DNA of 64,000 bases from Rhizobium sp. S152. GTDB taxonomy: Bacteria > Pseudomonadota > Alphaproteobacteria > Rhizobiales > Rhizobiaceae. Position numbers and translations under genes: made by a program. Shown here one piece after another: positions 9,718 through 19,897 of the stretch (positions are counted from its first letter, which is position 1; each line of letters starts with the position of its first letter). The notes under the pieces were generated by a model. The model was not told the origin of the DNA. It saw nothing but the letters and a program-made list of their open reading frames with translations, and did not search any database. Location: the NCBI RefSeq assembly GCF_030380735.1, contig NZ_JAUDRZ010000026.1:310001-374000 (forward strand), written 5' to 3'.

Positions 9718-10500
9718 ATGAACATCGGACAATATGGCGCGGACGTCGCCCGCTCGGTCGCCTTCCTCAGCCGCATTCCGATGCCGTCATTCGTCTTCTC
9801 CGGCTTTAGCGGCAAGCTCGACCGCGCCGCCCGTGCCTTCCCCGTCGCCGGCATCCTCATCGGCCTGCTGCCCGCCCTCGTCTTCTTGGCTATGCTCTGC
9901 CTTCGTGCCGACCGGCTGATGTCGGCGTTGGTAGCCTTGGCGGTGCAGGCCATCATCACCGGCGCGCTGCACGAGGACGGCCTTGCCGATTGCGCCGACG
10001 GACTGGGCGGCGGACGCAACCGCGAGCACAGCCTGTCGATCATGAAGGACAGCCGCATCGGCACCTATGGCGCCATCGCGCTCATCCTCTCCTTCGCGCT
10101 GCGCGCCGCGGCAATGGCGGCAATCGCCCGCGAGGCCCCGCCGCTCGCAGCCGCGTTCGCCTTGCCCGCCGTCGCCTGCATCAGCCGCGCCTCGCTCGTC
10201 TGGCACTGGCACCGCCTGCCCCCCGCCAAACCGGACGGCGTGGCCGCCGCCGCCGGACAGCCCGGCGAAGGCGCGATGCACATGGCGCTGGTCAGCGCCT
10301 GCCTGCTCGGCGCCATACTTCTTTGGCCCGGCCTCGGCGTCCTGCCGCTGGTCTGTGCCCTGATCGCCTCCGGCCTCGGCGTCATGATCTTCACCGGCTA
10401 CGTCAAGAAACGCCTCGCCGGCCACACCGGAGACACGCTCGGCGCGGCCCAGCAGATTTCCGAGATCGCCGCCTTCTGCGCCCTTGCCATGGCTGTTTGA
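9718..10500 (+). CDS. cobS: Adenosylcobinamide-GDP ribazoletransferase (cobalamin synthase)
   Basis: A 260-residue membrane enzyme (CobS, also CobV) that joins adenosylcobinamide-GDP and alpha-ribazole to give adenosylcobalamin. The motif ALHEDGLADCADGLGGG is the family signature and metal site. Several hydrophobic helices fill residues ~35-250. I chose the ATG at 9718 (MNIGQYGADVARSVAFLSRIP), because homologues begin close to the RSVAFLSRIP block and the frame upstream shows no family sequence. It is divergent from cobT. The next gene, DUF1289, starts 9 bp after its stop. Confidence 0.92.
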   Translation: MNIGQYGADVARSVAFLSRIPMPSFVFSGFSGKLDRAARAFPVAGILIGLLPALVFLAMLCLRADRLMSALVALAVQAIITGALHEDGLADCADGLGGGRNREHSLSIMKDSRIGTYGAIALILSFALRAAAMAAIAREAPPLAAAFALPAVACISRASLVWHWHRLPPAKPDGVAAAAGQPGEGAMHMALVSACLLGAILLWPGLGVLPLVCALIASGLGVMIFTGYVKKRLAGHTGDTLGAAQQISEIAAFCALAMAV

Positions 10501-10509
10501 AACATCGAT

Positions 10510-10716
10510 ATGTCTAACATGCAAACACCCTGTATCAGCGTCTGCGCGATCGACCCGGCAAGTGGCCTTTGCATCGGCTGCCGACGGACGCTTGCCGAGA
10601 TCGGCGGCTGGAGCGCGTTTTCGGACAAGCAGCGTGGTCAGCTGATGGACAGCCTTCCGCTGCGGACCATCGGGCCAAAGGCCGGTGCTGCATTGACGGC
10701 AGGGCGCGACGCATGA
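10510..10716 (+). CDS. DUF1289-domain small cysteine protein
   Basis: A 68-residue protein with the DUF1289 pattern: TPCISVCAID followed by LCIGCRRTLAEIGGW. The four spaced cysteines suggest a metal site. Function is unknown. It follows cobS by 9 bp, and its TGA overlaps the ATG of the protease gene (ATGA). cobS, this gene and the protease gene therefore form one probable transcript. A second ATG three codons in (10519) is an equally possible start. Confidence 0.85.
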   Translation: MSNMQTPCISVCAIDPASGLCIGCRRTLAEIGGWSAFSDKQRGQLMDSLPLRTIGPKAGAALTAGRDA

Positions 10717-11414
10717 ACCGTTTCACCATCGTCCTGATCATCCTCGCCGCCGGCCTCGCGCTGCTGATGTTCAACCACGATAGCGACCGCATCCTCGGCA
10801 TGCGCAACGACGATTTCGGCCGCGTGGTCTACCTTCTGCCGATTGCCCTGATGCTCGCCGCCGGCATATGGGGCCGGCGCATCAGCACCAGCGAAACCAT
10901 CCGCAACCTTCTCGTCTGGCTGGTCATTATCCTCGGCCTCGCCACCGCCTATCTCTACCGCCAGGAAGCGGCCGGAGTCGGCAACCGGCTGCTGGCCGGC
11001 CTTATCCCCGGCCGCGCCGTGGTCGTGACGACGAGTGAAGGCGGCGAGGAAGTCATCCTGCACAAGCTGATGAACGGCCACTACGAAGCATATGTCACCG
11101 TGAACGGACAAAGCATATCCATGCTCGTCGATACCGGCGCCAGCATGGTGACGCTGTCGCGCGAGGATGCCGAGCGCATCGGCTTCATTCCCGAGAACCT
11201 CAATTATTCCATGACCGTGATGACCGCCAACGGCCGCGCCCGCGCCGCGCCCGTCACCCTCGGCGAGGTGGCGATCGGCCCGATCGTGCGCACCAACGTG
11301 CCCGCCAGCGTCGCCGAGGAAGGTCGCCTCGACCAAAGTCTGCTCGGCATGAGCTTCCTGCAGACGCTCGGCTCCCTGCAGATGCAGACCGATGAGCTGC
11401 GCCTGCGCGACTGA
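10713..11414 (+). CDS. Membrane-anchored clan AA aspartic protease (TIGR02281 type)
   Basis: A 233-residue retropepsin-like protease. The first ~85 residues contain about three hydrophobic segments. The periplasmic protease domain starts around residue 110, with the catalytic loop MLVDTGASMVTLS (DTG) and the later LLGMSFLQTLGSLQ flap/ALG segment. One catalytic aspartate per chain implies that it works as a dimer. This family is widespread and unstudied in alphaproteobacteria. The start codon overlaps the preceding DUF1289 stop by 4 bases, so translation is coupled. Confidence 0.85.
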   Translation: MNRFTIVLIILAAGLALLMFNHDSDRILGMRNDDFGRVVYLLPIALMLAAGIWGRRISTSETIRNLLVWLVIILGLATAYLYRQEAAGVGNRLLAGLIPGRAVVVTTSEGGEEVILHKLMNGHYEAYVTVNGQSISMLVDTGASMVTLSREDAERIGFIPENLNYSMTVMTANGRARAAPVTLGEVAIGPIVRTNVPASVAEEGRLDQSLLGMSFLQTLGSLQMQTDELRLRD

Positions 11415-11508
11415 CGCGCCCAATACATTAGCAATCGCTTGTGCAATTCGCCTATCAGGCGCAAAATGCCGCCCGTCGGGACGGGGCTTCCCGGCCAGGG
11501 AGGAATTC

Positions 11509-12933
11509 ATGGACAATCTCAACCTTGCAACCCTGCAGAAGGGTCAGAAGCTTGTCGAGGATACCGTCATCGAGGCCTTTGCCGCGGGCTTGCGCGGCCG
11601 GCTCCTGACCGCCAGGGATGGTGAATACGAGGAGGCGCGGCAGATCTGGAACGCCATGATCGACCGCCGTCCCGGCATGATCGTGCGCTGTGTGGGCGCC
11701 GCCGATGTCATCCGCGCCGTGCGCTTCGCCCGTGAAAACGATCTCCTGCTCGCGGTGCGCGGCGGCGGCCACAATATCGCCGGCAACGCGGTCTGCGAGG
11801 GTGGCATGGTTATCGATCTCTCGGAGATGAAATCGGTCAGGATCGACCCGACGACGCGGCGCATGCGCGTCGGTCCCGGCGCGACGCTTGCCGATGTCGA
11901 TGCAGAGACCCAGGCCTTCGAGCTGGTGCTGCCGACCGGCATCAACTCCACCACGGGCATATCAGGCCTGACGCTCGGCGGCGGCTTCGGCTGGATCACC
12001 CGCAAGTTCGGCCTGACGCTCGACAATCTGATCTCGATGGATGTCGTGCTCGCCGATGGGCGGCTGGTGCGGGCGAGCGAAAACGAGAACCCCGATCTCT
12101 TCTGGGCGCTGCGCGGCGGCGGCGGCAATTTCGGCGTCGTCACCTCGTTCGAATTCCGCCTGCACGATCTGCCCGGCAACGTTCTCGCCGGCCTCGTCGT
12201 CCATCCCTTCGCCGATGCGGAGATGGTGCTGAAGCAATATCGCCGCGAGCTCGAGACGGCGCCCGACGAACTCACCTGCTGGGCCGTCATGCGCAAGGCC
12301 CCGCCGCTGCCCTTCCTGCCCACCGAATGGCATGGCAAGGAGATCCTGGCGCTGGCGATGTGCTATTGCGGCGATCTCGAAGCCGGCCAATCGGCGGCTG
12401 CGGGCCTCCGGGGTATCGGCCACCCGATCGCCGACGTCGTCGGCCCCGCCCCGTTTACCGCCTGGCAGCAGGCCTTCGATCCGCTACTGACGCCAGGCGC
12501 CCGCAACTACTGGAAGAGCCAGGACTTCGCCGAACTGTCGGATGCGGCAATCTCGGTCCTGCTGGACGCAGTCGGCAAACTGCCCGGACCGGAATGCGAA
12601 GTGTTCATCGGCCATGTCGGCGGCGCCGCCGGCCGCTTCTCGCTGGACGCGACCGCCTTCCCGCAACGCCAGTCGCACTTCGTCATGAACGTCCACGCCC
12701 GCTGGCGCGAGAAGAGCATGGACGACGCCTGCATCGCCTGGGCCCGCGACCTCTTCGCGGCGACAAGGCCGCATGCGATCGGCACCGCCTACATCAACTT
12801 CATGCCCGAGGACGAAACCGACAGGGTCGAGGCCGCCTATGGCGCCAACTACGCAAGGCTCACCGAGATCAAGCGCCGCTACGATCCGTCCAATCTCTTC
12901 AGGATGAACCAGAACGTGAAGCCGAAGGGGTGA
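11509..12933 (+). CDS. FAD-binding oxidoreductase with berberine-bridge C-terminus
   Basis: A 474-residue flavoenzyme of the PCMH/BBE group. The FAD attachment loop AVRGGGHNIAGNAV carries a histidine suited for covalent 8-alpha binding. The second loop reads PTGINSTTGISGLTLGGGFGW and has no cysteine where bicovalent members have one, so attachment would be single. The C-terminus YDPSNLFRMNQN is the BBE signature. Such enzymes oxidise alcohols, sugars or alkaloid-like compounds using oxygen. There is no signal peptide. The ATG at 11509 has an AGGGAGG ribosome binding site. The substrate is unknown. Confidence 0.88.
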   Translation: MDNLNLATLQKGQKLVEDTVIEAFAAGLRGRLLTARDGEYEEARQIWNAMIDRRPGMIVRCVGAADVIRAVRFARENDLLLAVRGGGHNIAGNAVCEGGMVIDLSEMKSVRIDPTTRRMRVGPGATLADVDAETQAFELVLPTGINSTTGISGLTLGGGFGWITRKFGLTLDNLISMDVVLADGRLVRASENENPDLFWALRGGGGNFGVVTSFEFRLHDLPGNVLAGLVVHPFADAEMVLKQYRRELETAPDELTCWAVMRKAPPLPFLPTEWHGKEILALAMCYCGDLEAGQSAAAGLRGIGHPIADVVGPAPFTAWQQAFDPLLTPGARNYWKSQDFAELSDAAISVLLDAVGKLPGPECEVFIGHVGGAAGRFSLDATAFPQRQSHFVMNVHARWREKSMDDACIAWARDLFAATRPHAIGTAYINFMPEDETDRVEAAYGANYARLTEIKRRYDPSNLFRMNQNVKPKG

Positions 12934-12939
12934 ACGGCG

Positions 12940-13697
12940 TCAGTTGCGCAGCCGGTACCCGGTCTTGAACATCCAGCCGACGAGGATGAGCAGGATCGCC
13001 AGGAACAGCGAGATCATCCCCAGGCTGATCAGCGGATTGACGTCGGCGATCCCGTAGAAGCTCCAGCGGAAGCCGCTGACGAGATAGAGAACCGGGTTGA
13101 AATGGCTGACGGCCTGCCAGAAGGGCGGCAGCATGTTGATCGAATAGAAGCTGCCGCCGAGGAAGGTCAGCGGCGGCACGACCAGCATCGGGATCAGGTT
13201 GAGCTGCTCGAAATTCGTCGCCCAGATGCCGATGATGAAGCCGAACAGGCTGAAGGTGATCGCCGTCAGCAGGAAGAACAGCACCATCATCGCCGGATGT
13301 TCGATGCGGACATCCACGAACAGGTTGGCGGTGATGAGGATGATGATCCCGATCATCAGCCCCTTGGTGGCAGCCGCGCCGACATAGCCGAGAAGCACCT
13401 CGGTCATCGCCAGCGGCGCCGAGAGGAGCTCGTAGATCGTCCCGGTGAATTTCGGGAAGTAGATCCCGAACGAGCCGTTGCCGATGCACTGCCCGAGCAG
13501 CGTCAGCATGATCAGGCCGGGCGTGATGAAGGCGCCGTAGGAGACGCCCTCCACTTCCTGGATGCGCGAGCCAACGGCCGCCCCGAAAACGATGAAATAG
13601 AGCGAGGTCGAGATGACGGGAGAAACGACGCTCTGCAGCAGCGTGCGGCGCGTGCGCGCCATCTCGAACAGGTAGATCGACTTGACTGCCTCGAAGT

Positions 13698-13701
<4 letters not shown>
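12940..13701 (-). CDS. ABC-2 type transporter permease
   Basis: A 253-residue inner-membrane permease of the ABC-2 family with about six hydrophobic helices. Family features include RTRRTLLQSVVSPVI near the N-terminus and the conserved PLTFLGGSFYSINMLP loop before the last helices. The ATG at 13701 overlaps the stop of the ATPase gene by 4 bases (ATGA), so the two make one exporter. Relatives export drugs, polyketides, polysaccharides or lipo-oligosaccharides (NodJ type); the cargo here is not evident. Confidence 0.9.
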
Positions 13702-14624
<923 letters not shown>

Positions 14625-14784
14625 GAAGGGCTCTTGTGAGATAAGCGGGCGGGTTGGAGCGCTATATAGCCGCTTTGGAACGTTTTGACATCCCAACCCC
14701 CGTGAACGGACTATTCATATTGGCGAAAACGCAAAATTGAGAAAAAATCCGCGATCTGGCGCACGAGCGAGCAATGTCATCAAG

Positions 14785-14991
14785 CAGTGACAGTCCCGGG
14801 CTATAAGCCATGCGGGACTGGCAGCACTTTCCGACCCCGCCGCCTTTTGCGGAAGTGCGGGCGAACCCGCAACGCCCTGAGCCATCCCTAAACCGAAGAC
14901 GCCGCTTGCCCAGGCAAGGCGCACACCAGGCCGACCTCGTTCAAGCCTCGGCCCCGATACCCCTCGCCGGCCCTCAGGCCGGCTTTCTTTT
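14785..14991 (+). ncRNA. Candidate structured small RNA ending in a rho-independent terminator
   Basis: No protein gene reads rightward here, yet a clean terminator stands at 14966-14991. Upstream on the same strand are several consecutive hairpins: CAGTCCCG paired with CGGGACTG (about 14790-14820), a GCACTTTCCG / CGGAAGTGC stem (about 14823-14858), a GCGGG-CGAA-CCCGC tetraloop hairpin just after it, and a CTTGC/GCAAG hairpin near 14908. This is what an independent small RNA looks like. A 6S-type RNA is one possibility, but I could not match it to a family. The 5' end is a guess. Confidence 0.35.
14966..14991 (+). terminator. Rho-independent terminator
   Basis: GCCGGCC, a 4-base CTCA loop and GGCCGGC form a perfect 7-bp stem followed by TTTCTTTT on the + strand. 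There is no T-run on the other strand, so it serves a rightward transcript. Its tail reaches the stop codon of the leftward small gene at 14993. Confidence 0.7.
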
Positions 14992-14992
14992 G

Positions 14993-15241
14993 TCACCAGC
15001 TGCCGGTATCGCCGCAGCCCGCCGGCGGCAGGGTCTTGCCCTCGAAGCGCGCCTTCAGCATGTCGCAGCCCGCTTTCCGGATCGGCTCCGGCATCTTGAG
15101 ATTGAGGCTGATGCCGACCTCATCGAACGGATCGCTCGCATAGGCGACATACATGTACCAGCGGCCACCGATGACCGCGACCATGGCGACCACGGCAATC
15201 AGCAGGAAATACAGGAAACTCGGGCGTTTGCGCTCGGCCAT
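14993..15241 (-). CDS. Small single-pass membrane protein, hypothetical
   Basis: An 82-residue protein. A basic N-terminus MAERKRPS is followed by one hydrophobic helix (FLYFLLIAVVAMVAVIGG, residues ~8-25), then a ~55-residue tail with two cysteines that would lie in the periplasm. The ATG at 15241 is preceded at a 6-base distance by AAGGAG; an earlier TTG would have no spacing. The family is not recognised by name. It sits 69 bp downstream of the extensin-family gene and may be co-transcribed with it. Confidence 0.65.
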   Translation of the reverse strand: MAERKRPSFLYFLLIAVVAMVAVIGGRWYMYVAYASDPFDEVGISLNLKMPEPIRKAGCDMLKARFEGKTLPPAGCGDTGSW

Positions 15242-15310
15242 CGGCAACTCCTTTTATAAATAGGAGCCTCGTCTAGTGCGATTCCCACCGGCGCGTCGAT
15301 CCAACGCCGG

Positions 15311-16597
15311 TCAATCGCAATAGACCTTGCCACTCTTGCGCGATCTCAGATCGAAGTGGAAGTGGTTCCAGTGCTCCGGATTGCTGCCGGGACCGAGCAC
15401 GGTGTTGAAATACTTGCAGCTGTCCGTGCGCACCGCCTGCAGCAGCCGCCCCTCGCGGAAGGAGAACAGACCCTTCTTGCGCACGTCGATCTGCTTGCCG
15501 CTCTTCAGCACGAACTTGCCGACGTCGATCGCGTTGCCATGCGCGTGCTCCGACATCGGATTGTACTTCTGCCGGCTGTTGTTCATGCGGCGGCAGCTGT
15601 AGCCGCCGAGCGGCTGGATGGTCTTGATGCCGGACCAGTAGCGGAAGCGTGCCGAAGGCGCGAGCTCGTTCTTCACCCACTTGGCGAAGGCGAGCGTTAC
15701 CTGGCAGTTCAGTGTCACCGCAGGCTTCACGCCGATCCCGCCGGAGAGGCCCTGCAGCGAAATCGGATAGGGTACCTGGCAGGCGGCGCCGTTTGAAATC
15801 GGTGGCTTGTCGCTGAACACCACGCCCATGCGCTTCAGTTCGCGCCGGCAGGAGAGTTCCGATGTCGGCATGACGCCAGGGTTGACGGGTGCCGGCGCCG
15901 GCTCGCTCATCATAGGATTGTTCGGCCGCAGCATGGCGACCTCCTGCTCCTCGTTCTCTTCGGGAACGCGGGCGGGTGCGATAACGGCGCGGCCATCATT
16001 CCATACCGGCGCCTGGCTCATCTGCGCCTGCGCCGCCGGCTGCGGCATTCGTGCCCGGTTGAGCTGCGTCGGCGCATCCGTGCCGATCCCATCGACCACG
16101 GGCTGGTCGGATTCACCCTCGGCGATCTGCTGTTGCTGCTCCTGCGCCAGGCCGACGACCGGCTCCACACCGAGCTCGGCATCCATGTTGACGCCGCCCT
16201 GCGGCGCGGCGAGCGGCTGCGTTCCGCCCCAGCTCTGCGGCGGGCCCCGGAGATTACCGGCAGCACCCTGGGCACCGGCCATCGCCTCGTCGCTGTCGAT
16301 GCGCGGCAGCCGCCCCGATTGAGCCTGGTGGCCGGATCCGGCAAGGTTGGGCGTGTTGAGATAATCGACGGACTGCTGCGTATCGCCGACCGGCTCCTGT
16401 GCCGCGGGATAGGCCTGCTGGCTTTCAACCGGCTGCATCCTCGCGGCGGCGACATTGCGCTGCGGCGTGATCGAACCAACCCGCGTGCCGCTATCCACGC
16501 TGGCCGGCGGAATGAGCCCATCCGTCGAGCACGTCGTCAGTGCCGTCGACAGCAGCACTGGCAGCACAAATCGCTGCAGGATAGAAACAAACGCCAT
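15311..16597 (-). CDS. Extensin-family protein (extensin-like C-terminal domain), probable lipoprotein
   Basis: A 428-residue exported protein. The N-terminus has a hydrophobic segment followed by LSTALTTC, a lipobox-like site that would make it a lipoprotein. Residues ~25-250 are low-complexity, rich in Q, A, P and G. The C-terminal ~180 residues form the extensin-like domain with SCRRELKRMGV, the SEHAHGNAIDVG metal-site-like motif and EHWNHFHFDL, resembling M15-type peptidase geometry. The family is thought to act on the cell wall, but its activity is unproven. An in-frame ATG at 16618 is an alternative start. Confidence 0.85.
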   Translation of the reverse strand: MAFVSILQRFVLPVLLSTALTTCSTDGLIPPASVDSGTRVGSITPQRNVAAARMQPVESQQAYPAAQEPVGDTQQSVDYLNTPNLAGSGHQAQSGRLPRIDSDEAMAGAQGAAGNLRGPPQSWGGTQPLAAPQGGVNMDAELGVEPVVGLAQEQQQQIAEGESDQPVVDGIGTDAPTQLNRARMPQPAAQAQMSQAPVWNDGRAVIAPARVPEENEEQEVAMLRPNNPMMSEPAPAPVNPGVMPTSELSCRRELKRMGVVFSDKPPISNGAACQVPYPISLQGLSGGIGVKPAVTLNCQVTLAFAKWVKNELAPSARFRYWSGIKTIQPLGGYSCRRMNNSRQKYNPMSEHAHGNAIDVGKFVLKSGKQIDVRKKGLFSFREGRLLQAVRTDSCKYFNTVLGPGSNPEHWNHFHFDLRSRKSGKVYCD

Positions 16598-16754
16598 ACT
16601 CTCATCGCTTCCGAACACGGCAGTGACCGATAAAACTCGTTCGGAATTTAATAAAAAACGGTGAACGAAAACTTACCCGGCCGGCTACCACTATCCGTCC
16701 GTCAGAAGCCGCACCAAGCTTCGGTACCGTCAAACTCCTGCTCAGCAGGGTCTC

Positions 16755-18218
16755 TCAAGCCTTGTCGGCTGCGCCGGAAACCGCTCGATAAGCGGAAACA
16801 ATCGCTTCCAACGCCATGTTCGCCTGTGCCCGGTCGGTCTGATAATTGCTTACCGACAGACGCATGACCTGCCGCCCGCGCCACATCGCGCCGCCCGCGA
16901 ATATGAGACCATCGGACTGTATCAGGGCAATCGTCCGGCGCGTCAGATCGTCGGCCCGCTCCGCCGGCAGCCCCTCCCCGAACCTGACAATGATCTGGTT
17001 CAGCGTCACCGCATTGACGACGGCGATCCCGTTCTGTCTTGCCAGTCCCTCGGCCATGAACGCGGCGACATCACAGGCCCGCTCGATCATCGCCTCGATC
17101 CCCTCCCGGCCGAGATGCCGGATCATCGCCCAGGTCGCGAACCCGCGCGCCCGCCGTGACAGCTCCGGCACGTAATGCGAGGGGTCGCGCTCGCCTTCGC
17201 CGGCGAGCGGCAGATAGCTCGCGGCGATCGTCATCGCCCGCCGATGCGCCACCTCGTCGCGAACGATCGCATAGCCGCAGTCGTAGGGCGTTTGCAGCCA
17301 CTTGTGCCCGTCGGTCGCCCAGCTGTCGGCCATCTCGACGCCATCGGTCAGATGCCGCAGCCTGGGCGACGCCTGCGCCCACAATCCGAACGCGCCGTCC
17401 ACATGCACCCAGGCGCCGCGCGCCTTGGCGATCGGCACCAGCGTCCGGAAATCGTCGCATCCGCCGGTATTGATCTGCCCTGCCTGCAGGATCGCGATCG
17501 AAGGGCCGCTCACCCTTGACATCGCCGCCGAAAACGCCAGCGGCAGGATGCGCCCCTGGTCGTCGGTCGAAACCCTGACGACCCGGTCATGCCCGAGGCC
17601 GAGAAACTGCAGCGCCGAGAAGATCGTCGTATGCGCGTCGTCGCCGATCAGCACGGTGATCTCGGGCGCCCCGAACAATCCTTTCGCATCGACACCCCAA
17701 CCCGCCCGGCGCAACACCTCGCCGCGCGCCGCCGCGAGACACGTGAAGTTGGCCACCGTCGCGCCGGTAACGAAGCCGACCGAACTCTCGCGCGGCAGGC
17801 CGAGCAGTTCCAGCAGCCAGCGCGCCGCGATGGTCTCGGCGGCGGCGGCAGAAGGCGTCGCCACGTGGTTTCCGGTATTCTGTCCCCAGGCGCTCGTCAA
17901 AAAATCCGCCGCGACGCCCATCGGATGCGAGCCGCCGATCACCCAGCCGAAGAAGCGCGCTCCCGTCATCATGGACAGCCCCGGCTCGGCCCGCGCCACG
18001 AGATCGTCGAGCACGGCGCCCATATCGGTGGATCGCGCCGGCAACGGCCCGTCGAAGACGGCGACGGAACCCGCATAGTCCCGCGTCGGCCGATGCGCAC
18101 GGCTGCTCGCCATATCGCGAAACCGCGACGCATGCGCCGCCGCATTCTGGAAGAGCTCTTTCGTCCCCACGGCACCCGCCTCCCCGCGAGATCGACCGTG
18201 CCTTCGCGCACGCGACAT
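16755..18218 (-). CDS. Pyridoxal-phosphate-dependent group II decarboxylase-family protein
   Basis: A 487-residue fold-type I PLP enzyme. The cofactor lysine lies in ATDGHKWLQTPYD, and the HVDGAFGLWAQ segment carries the aspartate that contacts the pyridine nitrogen. Similar proteins decarboxylate aromatic or acidic amino acids (DOPA, tryptophan, glutamate, diaminobutyrate). The substrate cannot be decided here; without the usual aromatic pocket motifs it may even be an aminotransferase-like relative. It is divergent from the AraC regulator at 18370, which may control it. The start MSRARRHG is likely but not certain. Confidence 0.82.
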   Translation of the reverse strand: MSRARRHGRSRGEAGAVGTKELFQNAAAHASRFRDMASSRAHRPTRDYAGSVAVFDGPLPARSTDMGAVLDDLVARAEPGLSMMTGARFFGWVIGGSHPMGVAADFLTSAWGQNTGNHVATPSAAAAETIAARWLLELLGLPRESSVGFVTGATVANFTCLAAARGEVLRRAGWGVDAKGLFGAPEITVLIGDDAHTTIFSALQFLGLGHDRVVRVSTDDQGRILPLAFSAAMSRVSGPSIAILQAGQINTGGCDDFRTLVPIAKARGAWVHVDGAFGLWAQASPRLRHLTDGVEMADSWATDGHKWLQTPYDCGYAIVRDEVAHRRAMTIAASYLPLAGEGERDPSHYVPELSRRARGFATWAMIRHLGREGIEAMIERACDVAAFMAEGLARQNGIAVVNAVTLNQIIVRFGEGLPAERADDLTRRTIALIQSDGLIFAGGAMWRGRQVMRLSVSNYQTDRAQANMALEAIVSAYRAVSGAADKA

Positions 18219-18369
18219 CGCCTGCTCAAGCTTCAGGAATATTAGAGATACCTTGAACAGGGCGCCAGTGCCAGCCGGATCGAACGGCGGCGCATCGCCC
18301 GGAGACCCATGTGGATTTCGCCGTTGAGCCTTGGTACGATGCCGCGGCAGCATCGAGCGGGAGCTCCGG

Positions 18370-19275
18370 ATGACGCAGAGGGGAATTCGCAGTCCAGACA
18401 GGTTTCAGGGAGTCGAGCGGCCCGCGTCGCTCGAGATGAGCCAGATCGCCCTTCAGGACGCCACCTTGGGCCGGCTGAAATGGCAGCACGACGACAACGG
18501 CATTCCCGTGCAACTCGAGCAGGCCGACGGCTACATGATCTGCTACCAGCGAAACCACCTGCCCGCGCGCCCGCGCTGGATCGACGGCAAGCCCGCCACC
18601 TCCGTTCCGCTTGATCCCGGCGAGTTCCTGCTTCTCGACCTTCGCAGGCGGTATAGCGCGGTCGAGGCCGGAGACATCGACTGCGTCTCGATCTTTGCCT
18701 CCCATGCATCGATTGCGGAGTTCCACCACGAGAACGATCTGGCGCCCTTCTCGACGCTTCGCGACCGCAATGTGCTCGGGCATTCCGACGCCATCGTCCG
18801 TAACCTGATGGAATGCTTCGTGCCTGCCTTCGAAGAACCGGCTGTCATGTCGCGTCTGTTCCTCGATCATCTCACGATAACGCTGCTCAGCCACCTCACG
18901 ACCTGCTACGGCGAACAGGCGATCGAGTTCCGCACCGTCAGGGGCGGCCTGGCGCCTTGGCAGGTGCGTCGGGTGAAGGACCTGCTCCTCGCCAACCTGA
19001 AGGGCGACATCGGGCTCGACGTACTCGCCAAGGAGACTGGCCTGTCGCGTGCCCATCTCGCGCGTTCCTTCAAGATCAGCACCGGGCGCTCGCCGATGAT
19101 GTGGCTTCAGCACCAGCGGCTGGAAAAGGCCATGCGGCTGCTACTCGTGACCGGCCTCACCGTCCAGGCCATCGCGGAAGATTGCGGCTTCGTCGATCAC
19201 AGCCACTTCACGAAGGTCTTCTCCAGATATGTGAACGCCACCCCCGGCGAATGGCGGCGCAAGCACAAGATGTGA
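18370..19275 (+). CDS. AraC-family transcriptional regulator
   Basis: A 301-residue regulator. The C-terminal ~100 residues hold two helix-turn-helix units, with DVLAKETGLSRAHLARSFK as the first and AIAEDCGFVDHSHFTKVFSRYVNATPGEWRR as the second, split here only for description. The N-terminal ~190 residues are an AraC-ligand-like domain with no clear metabolite. It is divergent from the PLP decarboxylase gene and lies just before a heme-binding protein, SDR and NTF2 group read in the same direction. Any of these may be its targets (inference). An in-frame GTG/ATG at 18331 is an alternative start. Confidence 0.87.
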   Translation: MTQRGIRSPDRFQGVERPASLEMSQIALQDATLGRLKWQHDDNGIPVQLEQADGYMICYQRNHLPARPRWIDGKPATSVPLDPGEFLLLDLRRRYSAVEAGDIDCVSIFASHASIAEFHHENDLAPFSTLRDRNVLGHSDAIVRNLMECFVPAFEEPAVMSRLFLDHLTITLLSHLTTCYGEQAIEFRTVRGGLAPWQVRRVKDLLLANLKGDIGLDVLAKETGLSRAHLARSFKISTGRSPMMWLQHQRLEKAMRLLLVTGLTVQAIAEDCGFVDHSHFTKVFSRYVNATPGEWRRKHKM

Positions 19276-19448
19276 CACATCCGAAATCGCCTATCTGTGG
19301 TTAAACCCTTCAAGCATATGTGATTTCGGTCGGCTTCAAACCAGCACGCCCGTACACAAAACAGCACCCTCGTACATCGCCAGCCTGACAGAGCCCGATA
19401 TTGTCGGAGCCTGAGAACGCCCGAGGCATCCGCGACGGAGGGGAAGAT

Positions 19449-19859
19449 ATGCAGATTTCGGCGCATCAAGCTCGATCCATCATCGCCGCCGGCGAGGCGC
19501 GCGCCAGGGAGATCGGCGTCCCCGTCAACATCGCCGTGCTCGATGCCGGTGCGCGGCTCAAGGCGTTCAGCCGCATGGATGGTGCACTTCTTGGCTCGAT
19601 CGATATCGCCGTCGGCAAGGCGAGAACCGCCGCGCTTTTCCAGATGGCGACAGAAGCGATCGGCGAGTTCTGCAAGCCCGGCGGCGGCTCGCCGGGCCTC
19701 GAGCAGACGAACGGCGGCCTCGTCGTCTTCGGCGGCGGACTGCCGCTTTCCGCCTCCGACGGCACCTTCCTCGGCGCGCTCGGCGTCTCGGGCGGTGCCG
19801 TCTCACAGGACATGGACGTCGCCCGTGCCGCCCTTTCGGGCTTCGACGCGGCGTCCTGA
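19449..19859 (+). CDS. GlcG/HbpS-family heme-binding protein
   Basis: A 136-residue DUF336/HbpS-like protein. The fold is recognised from IAVLDAGARLKAFSRMDGA, GSIDIAVGKARTAALF, the glycine-rich GGLVVFGGGLPL turn, and GALGVSGG near the end. Members bind heme or cobalamin-like cofactors, or sit in glycolate and diol operons with unknown role. The ATG at 19449 has a GGAGGGGAAG ribosome binding site. The next gene (SDR) starts 38 bp later, so the two are probably co-transcribed. Confidence 0.85.
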   Translation: MQISAHQARSIIAAGEARAREIGVPVNIAVLDAGARLKAFSRMDGALLGSIDIAVGKARTAALFQMATEAIGEFCKPGGGSPGLEQTNGGLVVFGGGLPLSASDGTFLGALGVSGGAVSQDMDVARAALSGFDAAS

Positions 19860-19897
19860 ATTTTGACCCACACAACACGCCAGGAAAGGAGATCAGC

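Noticed and set aside
14715..14996. A leftward 93-codon protein overlapping the structured region
   Set aside because: It has no recognisable domain or ribosome binding site, and overlaps the terminator and hairpins better explained as RNA.
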